Shown: positions 1 through 8,262, counted from the first letter of the stretch. The stretch is 10,990 bases of DNA from Actinomycetes bacterium (GCA_021785095.1 JAJYGM010000594.1:1-10990), one strand, 5' to 3'. Numbers and translations are program-made. Notes: a model not told the origin generated them from the sequence alone.

Positions 1-64
1 TGGCCAGCTCACCGAGGCTCAGCTGGCGGAGGTCAGGGGGGCCCTGGCGGCCACCCCCTCCTGA
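1..64 (+). CDS. C-terminal end of an unidentified protein (partial, cut by left edge)
   Basis: Reading from base 2, the plus strand encodes GQLTEAQLAEVRGALAATPS and then TGA at 62-64. The alternating LTxAQLAEVxxAL pattern looks like a real C-terminal amphipathic helix, of the kind that ends MazF/PemK-type toxins in actinobacteria, but 20 residues cannot establish a family. Third codon positions are mostly G or C. A strong hairpin begins seven bases after the stop, which supports a genuine gene end here. The gene lies outside the DISARM operon and points toward it, so the two transcripts converge. The MazF resemblance is a guess only. Confidence 0.45.
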   Translation, partial: GQLTEAQLAEVRGALAATPS

Positions 65-70
65 CCGCCC

Positions 71-102
71 CCTGGCCGCGGGCCCCCAGCCGCGGCCTCT
101 GG
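71..102 (+). terminator. GC-rich hairpin, probable terminator of the left-hand gene
   Basis: GGCCGCGG at 74-81 and CCGCGGCC at 90-97 form a perfect 8-bp inverted repeat around an 8-base loop, and outer CC (71-72) and GG (101-102) could extend it past an internal loop. It begins seven bases after the TGA at 62-64. There is no U-tract, so this would be an I-shaped terminator of the sort proposed for high-GC actinobacteria. Because it is symmetrical it could also stop leftward transcripts from the DISARM operon. Confidence 0.5.
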
Positions 103-325
103 TAAGTTGCGGCGGGTGGGTGAGGGGCGGTCTGCCACTGGGTAAGCGCTTGTCTGGTGCCCGGCGGTCCTCTTCCAGCCGACGGTCGATGGCCGCTCGC
201 GGAGCGACGACGTGCCGTCCGAAGCGAATGCAAGGGATGGCGCTGCGGGCGCTGGCGGCGTGTGCGGACGACAGTGGCCTCCGGAGCACCTGTGAGGCGA
301 CCCCATTTGTCAGTCCAGGGGCTGT

Positions 326-353
326 CTGGCCGGTGATAGACCGTAACGGCCAG
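326..353. repeat. 7-bp inverted repeat (CTGGCCG / CGGCCAG)
   Basis: CTGGCCG at 326-332 and CGGCCAG at 347-353 are perfect reverse complements separated by 14 bases. The dyad lies about 120 bases beyond the drmC stop in the direction of operon transcription. No U-run follows on either strand. It could be a weak terminator stem or an operator-like site. The match may also be chance in GC-rich DNA. Confidence 0.3.
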
Positions 354-366
354 TGATCAGAAGTTG

Positions 367-380
367 GTGCTGAACAGCAC
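367..380. repeat. 14-base near-palindrome GTGCTGAACAGCAC
   Basis: GTGCTG and CAGCAC flank a central AA, giving a 6-bp dyad. On the plus strand TTTAT follows. The two-base centre is too tight for a normal RNA hairpin, so if functional it is more likely a DNA-binding palindrome, or an RNA stem that opens to five or fewer pairs. It sits about 94 bases past the drmC stop. No role can be assigned. Confidence 0.25.
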
Positions 381-473
381 TTTATCTCGAAACCTCGTCT
401 CGGACCAGGGACGAACTCGCGACGGCGATCCCGAGCGAAAGCAGGGATGGATTAGGGACAATCGCAAAGGGTC

Positions 474-1064
474 TCATCGCTCTCGAAAGAGGTCGAGCAC
501 GCGCTCGACCACGGCAACCGCCGGGCCCCGGACGAGAATCTCCAGCTCCAAGTTCGGGCCCGCCAGACCCGCCCCCGTGACATTGGCGCTGCCGATGTAG
601 GCAGCGCGGGAGTCCGAGGTGAGCGCCTTCAGGTGTGCCCAGGGAGCGTCGTCCCGAAGGGCCGCGACTGACAGGTTGGCAGGGCTGCCGTCCCTCGCGA
701 TCGTGGCACACAGTTCGTGGAGCGCTCCCCCGGCATGGGTCGACCGCGTCGGGAGGAGGATCTCGAGGCGCACACCGCGGGCCGTCGCAGCAGCGAGGCC
801 ATCGGTGAGGTACGAAATCCCTGGCAGGTCGATGAAAGGAGCGGCCAGACGCAGAGACGAGGTCGACTGGGTGACGAGCTGGACGAGGGCCTCACCCGTC
901 GTGTGGGTCAGGCCGGTCGGCAGTGGCGTGTCGCCTGGAAGTGAAGCGACTAGGTCCCACGGTTCGACGCTCGCCGCGGAGCGGCGGCCAAGGACCCAAG
1001 CAGCTCCTAGGTCGCACGCCGCGGCGATCCGCGATCCGTCTCCCCCGAAGTGAGCACGCAGCAC
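474..1064 (-). CDS. drmC: DISARM phospholipase-D-fold protein DrmC (5' end uncertain)
   Basis: This is the last gene of the operon. From a GTG at 1064 it encodes 196 residues. A complete HKD motif is visible: H144-x-K146, then D151, then G158-S159-x-N161, with a typical downstream GL...N.E segment at 166-173. One HKD copy implies action as a dimer, as in Nuc-type PLD nucleases. The preceding half (about 57-105) has the usual LRLAAPF and ARGVRLEILL strands of the fold. In studied DISARM systems DrmC belongs to the core set but is reported as not strictly required for protection. The start is doubtful: the GTG has no good Shine-Dalgarno. The well-placed ATG at 1120, two bases after the drmB stop, lies in another frame that closes after 37 codons. 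A one-base indel or sequencing error may therefore split the first about 19 codons from the rest. The PLD domain itself is intact. Confidence 0.85.
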   Translation of the reverse strand: MLRAHFGGDGSRIAAACDLGAAWVLGRRSAASVEPWDLVASLPGDTPLPTGLTHTTGEALVQLVTQSTSSLRLAAPFIDLPGISYLTDGLAAATARGVRLEILLPTRSTHAGGALHELCATIARDGSPANLSVAALRDDAPWAHLKALTSDSRAAYIGSANVTGAGLAGPNLELEILVRGPAVAVVERVLDLFRER

Positions 1065-1122
1065 CTCGACGAGGTCGGGATCGAGACCGAGACTCGTCGC
1101 ACCAGGTCGGCGTCGTGCATGG

Positions 1123-2817
1123 TCAGGTCGCGCCCCGGATGAAGCCGTGCTCTCCGAAGAGCTGGGACCGGTCGAGGAAGCGGTTGAACCAGCGGCAGGA
1201 CGGCTCGCCGAGGTGCAGGCAGGCCATGCACGCACCCCCGCCGCTGCGACAGCCGGGGTCGAGGGCACATCGTGACTCGCCGGAGACGAAGTCCTCGAGG
1301 ACGCGATGGAGCGAGGTCTCGAAGACCGCTTGAAGTCCACCGAGGACGAAGTCACCACGCGATGCCGCATAGACCACGAATCCGAGATGATGCGGCAGGA
1401 GGTACTCGGCCAAGCCGTCGCGCTCGATTCCGGCGAAGGCCGCGAGCCGGCGGATGGTCCGGTGGGCATAGGAATGGAGCAGCGTCAGAAGGCTCCCGCC
1501 CAGCGACTGGTACTGCTCCTGCGTCGGCCATGGGATGTCGAGGTGCTCGAGAATCGCGAGTCGGGCAGCTCGTGCGTCGGCAGCCGGAGGCAACGCTTGG
1601 CCTGCTGCCACAAGATGGCGGTGGACCGTGCGCGGGTCGAGCCGGAACAGGAGTGCCTCGGTCTTGCTGAGGGATGCGTAGGCCCGTATGCGCCCGCGTT
1701 CTCGGAAAGGCACCAGCCGGGCGGCGCCGGGATTCATGTCGCCGCGCGTGTAGCCGAAGCCGAGTGTTGCGACGGGAAAGTTCTCCAGCAGGTCGACGCT
1801 CTCAAGATGGGCGGCACGCATGGCCTCGTAGTAGGCGCCTTCATAGAGGGTTCGCAAGGGCGGCGTCGCTCCGGCCACCATGTCGTTCACACGAATCCGC
1901 CCCCCAGCCACGGCCGACGCCAGGCTGAGCGCCTCCTCCTGCGCTTTCTCACGGACCTGGTCCGGGAGCACGAGCGGGTTGGCCGCACCGGCATCTATCT
2001 CGCCGCGTTCGGCGACCTGCCGGGCGAGGTCTTCCGCGGTTGCCTCTGACAATCCGGCTTGGCGGAAGCTCTCGACGAGACCGGCCAGCGTCTGTCGTCC
2101 GGCGGTCGGGTCGTCGTTGGTCATCCCGTCGACGACCCACTCCAGAGCCCGAGCACCTCCCCCGCCCGCGCGTAGACGGGCTGCGGTGGCCGGATCGGGC
2201 GGGTTGACCAGGACGGCGAATCGAGGGGAGAAAACGACAGCGGCGCGGTGGACAGTAACGCTCATAGCACCTCCGCAGTTGCACACCTGGTACGGGAAGC
2301 CCTGCGAAATCGTCGCCCGGCACTGAGGACAGTAGAAGCGGAGTTCGCGGGCGGTCGATGTGCCGGGGAGGTGGACGGCGACCACGTTGTGGGTGCGGCA
2401 ATGTTGGAGGACCGGCTCTCGTGCAGCGCCGCACGTGTGGTAGGCGACGAACTGCATCTGCGCACGGGTTCGTCCACCGCAGAGGCAGCGGTCGTCGCGC
2501 GAACGGGTGATCGTGCCGCAGGCCTTGCAACGCCATTGTTGGGGGAAGGGCTCGACGAGCACGCCGCGTTCCATGTTGATTCTCACGATGTCGACCGCAG
2601 TCCTGCCCCGCAGCTCGGCGGTCAGTCCGTCGTCCTTGCCGGTGGCGGCCCACGGCGCGATGGCGGCGATCAGAGCTGACCGAACGGTGTCCTGGTCGAG
2701 TGCAGTCTCGACCGGATCGACCCAGTTGGAGACTCGCCAGATGCGACCCTCGAGGTCGGTGGTCTGGCCGGGGAGGAGCCCGAACAGGATCTGTGATGCC
2801 CCACGCTCGACCCTCAT
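1123..2817 (-). CDS. drmB: DISARM protein DrmB, DUF1998 zinc-binding partner of the helicase
   Basis: The product has 564 residues. The chosen start is the ATG at 2817, which overlaps the drmA stop as ATGA and has GAGAGG nine bases upstream; frame-extending starts further up lie inside drmA and are not needed. Cysteine pairs suggest zinc ribbons near the N-terminal third: C97/C100 with C111/C113, and C163/C166 with C179/C181, plus C129 and C140. The C-terminal part matches DUF1998: an LLHSYAH segment at 446-452 and a cysteine cluster C517, C523, C530, C533, C541 followed by WFNRFLDR. In known DISARM systems DrmB binds the DrmA helicase to form the DNA-loading DrmAB complex. DUF1998 proteins generally accompany or are fused to helicases, which fits the neighbour here. 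Confidence 0.93.
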   Translation of the reverse strand: MRVERGASQILFGLLPGQTTDLEGRIWRVSNWVDPVETALDQDTVRSALIAAIAPWAATGKDDGLTAELRGRTAVDIVRINMERGVLVEPFPQQWRCKACGTITRSRDDRCLCGGRTRAQMQFVAYHTCGAAREPVLQHCRTHNVVAVHLPGTSTARELRFYCPQCRATISQGFPYQVCNCGGAMSVTVHRAAVVFSPRFAVLVNPPDPATAARLRAGGGGARALEWVVDGMTNDDPTAGRQTLAGLVESFRQAGLSEATAEDLARQVAERGEIDAGAANPLVLPDQVREKAQEEALSLASAVAGGRIRVNDMVAGATPPLRTLYEGAYYEAMRAAHLESVDLLENFPVATLGFGYTRGDMNPGAARLVPFRERGRIRAYASLSKTEALLFRLDPRTVHRHLVAAGQALPPAADARAARLAILEHLDIPWPTQEQYQSLGGSLLTLLHSYAHRTIRRLAAFAGIERDGLAEYLLPHHLGFVVYAASRGDFVLGGLQAVFETSLHRVLEDFVSGESRCALDPGCRSGGGACMACLHLGEPSCRWFNRFLDRSQLFGEHGFIRGAT

Positions 2818-5800
2818 GCCCGGCCGCCTCTCGAGTAGACGGGAGCCTGCTCCTCGACATCGCGCAGAGACAGCATCGGTTTGCCTGTCGGGAACAGGTC
2901 GCCCACCCACTGAGCGGTGCTGGCCGGGTCGTTGAGGGCGCGGAAGAATTCACGCACGTAGGTCTGGAGGTCTTGCCTGAGGTTCTCGTCGAGCGGCCCC
3001 GTGAACGCGAGCATCGCGACGAGGTCCGTCAGTTCCGTCTGTTCCAGGACAGGGAGGCGGGCGAACGCCCGTCGCACCGCGGCCGGAAGCGTAAGCTGAT
3101 TGAGTTTGGCAGCGATCGCCGCTGGTTCGTGGATGCCGTACAGGCGAGCCTGGACGAGGCCGGCGAACGTCAGCTCAAGCACCCGCCGGCTCTTCGCAGT
3201 CACTGGCACGGGATCGATCAGTCGATCGGCGTGCGCCACGAAGGACGGGAAAGTGCGGTAGACGGCGGCGTCGCGTTCCCGGCCGATCTTGTGGAGGACG
3301 ATGACGAGGCCCGGGTTGGTGCGTCCCACTCGCGATGTCGTCTGGATGAACTCAGCGGTCGCGAGCGGCAGCCCGAGCATGACCATCACGTTGAGCCGAT
3401 CGATGTCAACGCCATGGGACAGCATCGAGGACGCCGCTACGAGATGGATCCTGTCGTAGAAATCGGGCTCGGGGCTGGTGAGACGTCCGAGGGTGCTGCG
3501 GACTTCGTCGAGTGGCGTCCGGCCAGTGAGGGTGGCCGCATTGACGGCGCGTGGGAGCTGGATCTGCGTCTCGAATGACCTTGTCACCGCCTCGACGTCC
3601 TTGAGCGTCGAGCCGTAGACGACATCGACGCCGTAGATCGAGACGAGAGCAGGGAGCACATCGACGGAGAGACCGGTCTCGGCAGATACGCCGGTGGAGT
3701 CATCCACCGCCCGGCGAGTGACGCTCTGGAGGGCCTCGGTGAGCTGGTCGGTGGCGTACTCCAGGGTCACACCGCGCGGCGCAACCCCCGCGAACCGCCG
3801 GGCGAGATCTTCGGTGTCCCGGGACCAGAAGGAGTGGCCGACCCGTGGGCCGGGCCTCGGGAAGGTGCGCCCGGCACGTCGGTAGAGCGCCGCCACCTGT
3901 TCGTCATGACCGGCGAGCGTTGCCGATGAAGCGATGATCTTGGGGATCGACCCGTAATGCGTCTGGAGCGCGTCGAGTAGAGCCTCGTAGTGAGAATCGA
4001 CTGCTCCGAGGCTGTCGCGCAGGAGGTGGAGCTCGTCCTGCATCCGGATGGTTGGTGCGAAGAGAGCCGGGTCCTGGCGGAGGGGGCCGGCTTGTGCCGA
4101 GCACCCCGGGAAACGGCATCCCGAGGGAGGCGCTCCCCTCGGGGCGTACGTGTAGCCATGGCCCTGCTGGGGGCAGCGTCCGGCAGGCGGGCCGTAGAAG
4201 CCACGCATCGCTGCCTGCATCGAGATGCTTGCTGCCTTGTCGAGGGTGCCGAGCACGACAGTCGGCAGCCAACGATAGATCTCGTCGTCGACTATGCGCA
4301 TGGGTAGCGGCCGGCCACCCCAGGGACAGCCTGGTGCCGTGCACACGTGGTCGAGCGCCCATCTCTGTTGATCGAAGCGCATCTCAAGCGATGTCGAGGT
4401 GCAGAAGGGGCAGCGCAACAGGACCTGGTACCGCCCCGGCATCTCGGGATCGTTCGGGTCCGGTTGGCCGGGCCGGTGCTCACGCGCGGTCTGGATCTTG
4501 TTGGGCGTTCCGTTGTTGCCGACAAAGAAACCGAGGGTAAAGGGTTCGCCCTCGATCTGCTCCTCGCGGCGCACGAGTTCAGCGGCAGCGAGCACGTCAG
4601 CGAAGCGCTGGGTCTGCTGGAGGGACAGCATTCGGAGCGGGAAGCGTCCCCAGGACGTGATGCCCTCCCGCTTTCCACGGAAACGGTCGAAGAACGCCGC
4701 TGTGACGACGAACAAGAGATAGGTCTCGGTCTTCCCGCCGCCGGTGGCGAACCAGAGCGTATCGACGACCTGGCGCGGGCCGTCCGCCGAATCATCGACG
4801 AGGGAGGAGACGTTGGCGATCACGAAGCCAAGCTGGAAGGCGCGCCAGGTCGAGTGCGGTACGGCAGGCGATGTCGCGAAGGCACGGTTCGCGAGCCGGA
4901 AGGAGCGAAGCAGCCGCTCGTCACCATCGAGCAGGGCAACCCCTTCGCGCAGCCGGGCCAGCTCGTCGCGGAAGGCGACGGCCTCCCCGGCGGCCTGCTG
5001 ACGCATGCCCTCGTCCCAGGGCTCCTGGGCCCCTCGATCGGCCAACTCCCGATCGGACCAGTGGCGGTCACCCCACGCCTCCGCCATGGTGACGAGGGCA
5101 TGCAGGCTCGGCATCGGGTTGTCGGCCAGAGTTGCGAACGTCATGTCCGGTGCCGCGCCGCATTCGGCGTCCCAGTACGTGGGACGCGGTTGGTCACGGA
5201 CGGCTACGTCCGTGGTCTGGAACGTGGTGATCGAGAGCCGCTCGACTCCGCCGTTCACTCCGTAGGCCGGGACCGTCCGCTCGTACCGGAACGAGTCGGG
5301 CAGGTTGTCGAGGGTGAAGGGTTGGGTCGCTCCGACGTCCACAGTCACTGAGGCTTCGTAGAGATTGGTGTCCCAGCCGTTCAGTTCCTCCGGCGAGAGG
5401 TTGACGAGCGTGACGACGAGTTCGTGGCCGTCCTTGCCGAGCTCGAGTTCGGCGTGGAACTCGCAGGTCATTCCCACGGCCCCTACCGCCGCGAGCGCCC
5501 GCTCGAAGTCGAGTCGACCGGCCGATGCGACCGGACCAATGGTGGTGGGTGCCGGCACAGTCGCCGTCACCTCGACAGGCTCGCTCTTGCGCCATTTGTC
5601 GGCGTCCGGCTGATCGCCCCCGTCGAACTCGCTCCAGACCGCGAACCGGGCCGAGCAGGAGACGGAACGGCCATCGACCGCCGTGGGGCGGATCCGGACT
5701 CCGATCTCGCACGGCTCCAGCCGCTCGCTGCGCTCACCCAGTCGACTGTTCTGGACGACGACCTCGGGAGCAAGCCGGCCGAGCCAGAACCGACCCTTGG

Positions 5801-5909
5801 GTGCGACGGGCAGGAGCTGCATGCGATCGCCCCGTGCCTCGGCGACGACGCCGTCGAGCATCCACGAGACGAATGTGGTGCAGTCGGCAGAACTCAGATG
5901 ATCCGTCAC
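2814..5909 (-). CDS. drmA: DISARM superfamily 2 helicase DrmA
   Basis: This 1031-residue protein is an ATP-driven nucleic-acid helicase or translocase. Visible motifs are Walker A ATGGGKTE (388-395), a DEAD-box variant QDELH (624-628), SSATL motif III (661-665), motif V SHGVDIDR (831-838) and motif VI QTTSRVGR (856-863). Two cysteine groups lie between motifs I and II: C500/C503/C523/C528, and C579/C598/C603 with H584 nearby; both look like zinc ribbons. The first about 370 residues are a beta-rich N-terminal region without a motif I can name. The GTG at 5909 is chosen because it overlaps the drmE stop as GTGA and has GGAGAG (5913-5918) just upstream; an extension to 5957 would overlap drmE by 52 bases. 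DrmA with DrmB is the central effector complex of DISARM, loading on unmodified phage DNA. Confidence 0.95.
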   Translation of the reverse strand: MTDHLSSADCTTFVSWMLDGVVAEARGDRMQLLPVAPKGRFWLGRLAPEVVVQNSRLGERSERLEPCEIGVRIRPTAVDGRSVSCSARFAVWSEFDGGDQPDADKWRKSEPVEVTATVPAPTTIGPVASAGRLDFERALAAVGAVGMTCEFHAELELGKDGHELVVTLVNLSPEELNGWDTNLYEASVTVDVGATQPFTLDNLPDSFRYERTVPAYGVNGGVERLSITTFQTTDVAVRDQPRPTYWDAECGAAPDMTFATLADNPMPSLHALVTMAEAWGDRHWSDRELADRGAQEPWDEGMRQQAAGEAVAFRDELARLREGVALLDGDERLLRSFRLANRAFATSPAVPHSTWRAFQLGFVIANVSSLVDDSADGPRQVVDTLWFATGGGKTETYLLFVVTAAFFDRFRGKREGITSWGRFPLRMLSLQQTQRFADVLAAAELVRREEQIEGEPFTLGFFVGNNGTPNKIQTAREHRPGQPDPNDPEMPGRYQVLLRCPFCTSTSLEMRFDQQRWALDHVCTAPGCPWGGRPLPMRIVDDEIYRWLPTVVLGTLDKAASISMQAAMRGFYGPPAGRCPQQGHGYTYAPRGAPPSGCRFPGCSAQAGPLRQDPALFAPTIRMQDELHLLRDSLGAVDSHYEALLDALQTHYGSIPKIIASSATLAGHDEQVAALYRRAGRTFPRPGPRVGHSFWSRDTEDLARRFAGVAPRGVTLEYATDQLTEALQSVTRRAVDDSTGVSAETGLSVDVLPALVSIYGVDVVYGSTLKDVEAVTRSFETQIQLPRAVNAATLTGRTPLDEVRSTLGRLTSPEPDFYDRIHLVAASSMLSHGVDIDRLNVMVMLGLPLATAEFIQTTSRVGRTNPGLVIVLHKIGRERDAAVYRTFPSFVAHADRLIDPVPVTAKSRRVLELTFAGLVQARLYGIHEPAAIAAKLNQLTLPAAVRRAFARLPVLEQTELTDLVAMLAFTGPLDENLRQDLQTYVREFFRALNDPASTAQWVGDLFPTGKPMLSLRDVEEQAPVYSRGGRA

Positions 5910-8254
5910 GTGCTCTCCAGTCGTCCCAGTAGGGTCAGCGGCACCGGCTCCTCGCACGGCCGGACGTCGAGGACCACCGCCTCGATGACAGCGTCGCGCA
6001 GGTCGGCGATCGAAAGACCCGTCGCGGGATCGACCCGACGCGGGTCCTCGACGAGAGTCGAGCTTCGAGCGGCCTCGGCGAGCGCCCGGCCAGCTGCGCG
6101 GCGGAACACCCGACGACGCTGAACACAGGCGAATAACTCGTCGACCTGGAGGGCGGTCATGCCCAGATCGAGCGCCACGACCAGCAGTCTCAGGTCACCG
6201 ACGTCGCGCGGTGCCATGATCCCGCCTTCGGTGACCCAGCTGCGGACAGCGAACGACGTCTTGTCGCATCCCAGGGCCTTGAGCTTCCGGTGAAGATCGG
6301 CGAAGTTGAAGGCCGACTCGGCGAATCGGGTGCGGATGCGCTGGTGGTAGCGGTCGATCAGCATGCGTGCGGCGAGGAGGTCGGGGCGATCGCCCAGTCG
6401 TTCCTCAAGGGCCTGGAGTAGGCCGACCCGCCCCTGGCGGCGGCCGATGAGGAGGACGTCGCCCCGCTGGAGCTTGAGCGGCCGACGATCCTCGATCTTG
6501 GGGCCGACGCGCACCTCGACCGATCGGGACTCCTCCAGCAGCACGCGACCTCGGTCGGTGAACACGGCGACGGCTTCGACAGCAGCCGTCCAATCACCAT
6601 CGTCGAGCTGACGGGCGACCGAGGTCGTGGGGCCTTCGTCGCCGACGTCGAGCGGGTCGAGATCGAACAGCGAGCTGAAGGGCTCGAAGGGGTCGGGTTC
6701 CGGGACAAACTCCGCCCCGTCGACGACCACCACGGGCGGCCTTGAGATCACGGGGCGCGGCGCCGGGGGGGGCTCCGTCCCGAGCAGGGCCCTCCAGGTC
6801 CTGCCACGGACCTCGGGGCTACCCCAGCGCTCCCGGGCAGCTCGTACGTTGTCCACCATGGACACACACGCTCCGCCCGACGTCTCGCCGAGGGCCAGGA
6901 CGGTCACGTCGGTGGAAAGGCCGGACAGGATGCGATGCCATTCCCACGGCGCCGGTTCCCCGACAACGACCGCACTCGGCCAGGTCCCCTGGCGATGTAG
7001 ACGACCAATGGCGCAAACAGTGAGCGCCTTGACGGCGCCCGACTCCGGGTCGGCGCCCAGGGAGTCGAGCAACGCTCGAGAGGCGGTCTTCGTCCTGGTC
7101 ACCACGAGGGCCTCGGTGGCGCCCCTCGCCAACTCCGCAACAGCCGATCCCAACGGATTCCCCCCGTCGAGGGCCGCGCGGAGATCTCCGATGTCACTAG
7201 CCAAGATCGTGGCGATCTCCGCCCGGTCACCGTCAAGGGTGCGTGCCCAGGCCGTCAACTCCGGCTCGAAAGTGCGGGTGGAGCGAGCAGCCCACGGCGG
7301 GAGACCCGCGAATCGGTCGAATCTGCTGGGCTCACACGCGAGAGAGGTCAAGGTCGACAGATGGTGCCAGGCAGCCGAGAGCCCGCGCTCGACGTTGCGA
7401 TTGGACCGCTCGGGAGTCAGGACCCGCAAGAGCCGGAGGTCCTCACGGACACGGGCGATGGCGGCCTCGGCGTCGGGGTGACGAGCGACGGAGATGGTGA
7501 CGTCGACACCGTGAGCGATCGCACTCAGGCGTTCCGTGGCGACGGAGAAGGGCACCGTGTAGGCGCGTTGGACCTCGAGGGCGTCATTCCACCGGGCGAG
7601 GTCGGAGTCGGCCCATCCCCAGAGCAGTCGGCCGTCGTTCTCAGCCCGCCGGAGGCCAGGATCTAGAGGGTCAGCGAAGACCTCCACTGACGCGTGCCCG
7701 CGGAGGACGCTGACCAGTCCCGCGAGGTGGTCGACGACGAGGTGTCCGACCGGCCAGCCGGCGCACGCCTGGCCGATGATTATGCCGGTGAAGCGCCTCC
7801 CGCCCACGGGGCTCTCGCCGTCCGGCCCGGCCCGGAAGCATCCGAGGACCTCGTCGATCGGGGCACGGTCGCCGCGGGTAGTGATCCGGAGCTGCTTCCA
7901 GATGCGCTCGGCCATCGTGGGATCGGCTGTGACCAGTCCCACTGACGGGGAGGGAGCGCCAGGGGCCCCACGGGTCTCGAGGAACCGGCTCAGGAGGAGC
8001 TGAGCCGCGAGCAGTACGGCGACGCTGCCAGCAGGGGCGGGATAGACCAGATCGACCCCCTCGCCTCGGCGTACGGCCAAGTCGACCAGCGCGAGAGCGG
8101 CCTCGTCGACCCAGCAGAGATCCACCCAATGTGGCCCGCGGGCGTCCTCGAGCACCAGCCGACGGTCGCGAGCGATGGAGACGAGACTGGCCCCGGCCTC
8201 GCGCTCAAGCAGGATGGCGTCCCAAGGCGCAGTCCCCTCGTCTGTCGTGCTCAC
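5906..8254 (-). CDS. drmE: DISARM class 2 protein DrmE
   Basis: The product is 782 residues from a GTG at 8254, which has a good GAGGA Shine-Dalgarno at 8263-8267 with an 8-base spacer. A longer form from GTG 8344, one base after the methyltransferase stop, would add 30 residues of Arg/Ser-rich sequence and is less likely, though it would be tightly coupled. No complete enzymatic motif is present. A hydrophobic YPAPAGS segment at 71-77 sits where a P-loop would be but lacks the GKT/S. Residues about 380-457 (VVTRTKTASRALLDSL, then a WPSAVVVGEP strand and a VTVLALGE strand) look like a degenerate RecA-like helicase C-domain. An acidic Pro/Asp/Phe linker follows near 510-545, then a helical C-terminal region. 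Identity rests on length, these features and its position before drmA; DrmE marks class 2 DISARM and its biochemistry is not established. Confidence 0.82.
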   Translation of the reverse strand: MSTTDEGTAPWDAILLEREAGASLVSIARDRRLVLEDARGPHWVDLCWVDEAALALVDLAVRRGEGVDLVYPAPAGSVAVLLAAQLLLSRFLETRGAPGAPSPSVGLVTADPTMAERIWKQLRITTRGDRAPIDEVLGCFRAGPDGESPVGGRRFTGIIIGQACAGWPVGHLVVDHLAGLVSVLRGHASVEVFADPLDPGLRRAENDGRLLWGWADSDLARWNDALEVQRAYTVPFSVATERLSAIAHGVDVTISVARHPDAEAAIARVREDLRLLRVLTPERSNRNVERGLSAAWHHLSTLTSLACEPSRFDRFAGLPPWAARSTRTFEPELTAWARTLDGDRAEIATILASDIGDLRAALDGGNPLGSAVAELARGATEALVVTRTKTASRALLDSLGADPESGAVKALTVCAIGRLHRQGTWPSAVVVGEPAPWEWHRILSGLSTDVTVLALGETSGGACVSMVDNVRAARERWGSPEVRGRTWRALLGTEPPPAPRPVISRPPVVVVDGAEFVPEPDPFEPFSSLFDLDPLDVGDEGPTTSVARQLDDGDWTAAVEAVAVFTDRGRVLLEESRSVEVRVGPKIEDRRPLKLQRGDVLLIGRRQGRVGLLQALEERLGDRPDLLAARMLIDRYHQRIRTRFAESAFNFADLHRKLKALGCDKTSFAVRSWVTEGGIMAPRDVGDLRLLVVALDLGMTALQVDELFACVQRRRVFRRAAGRALAEAARSSTLVEDPRRVDPATGLSIADLRDAVIEAVVLDVRPCEEPVPLTLLGRLEST
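5913..5918 (-). promoter_or_regulatory. Shine-Dalgarno GGAGAG for drmA start at 5909
   Basis: GGAGAG on the minus strand lies three bases before the GTG whose first three bases overlap the drmE TGA as GTGA. It lies within the last codons of drmE, so ribosomes ending drmE can restart on drmA. Confidence 0.65.
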
Positions 8255-8262
8255 TCTGGAGA

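Larger units (their letters stand above)
103..473. other. Intergenic stretch with no convincing gene
   Basis: Short open frames exist on both strands here, but their translations are rich in Arg, Ser and Pro, carry no recognisable motif and have no Shine-Dalgarno-supported start. I see no tRNA, CRISPR repeat, transposase remnant or clear attachment site. The only structures are two small dyads at 326-353 and 367-380. The region separates the converging left-hand gene from the DISARM operon, so it probably holds the 3' ends of both transcripts. Confidence 0.5.

Noticed and set aside
380..473. Possible tRNA or terminator signal near the GAACTCGCG stretch
   Set aside because: No cloverleaf can be drawn around it on either strand and no stem with a U-run is present.
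1065..1469. Upstream extension of the drmC frame to an ATG at 1469
   Set aside because: The extra 135 residues overlap drmB out of frame and are Ser/Pro/Arg-rich shadow sequence.
2818..2910. Longer drmB form starting at 2910
   Set aside because: Overlaps drmA by about 97 bases; ATG 2817 makes an ATGA junction with a GAGAGG site.
2700..5351. Several 290- to 334-codon plus-strand frames
   Set aside because: Antisense shadows of drmA and drmB; no motifs, and the minus-strand helicase and DUF1998 motifs account for the region.
5910..5957. Longer drmA form starting at 5957
   Set aside because: Would overlap drmE by 52 bases; GTG 5909 has a GTGA overlap and a GGAGAG site.
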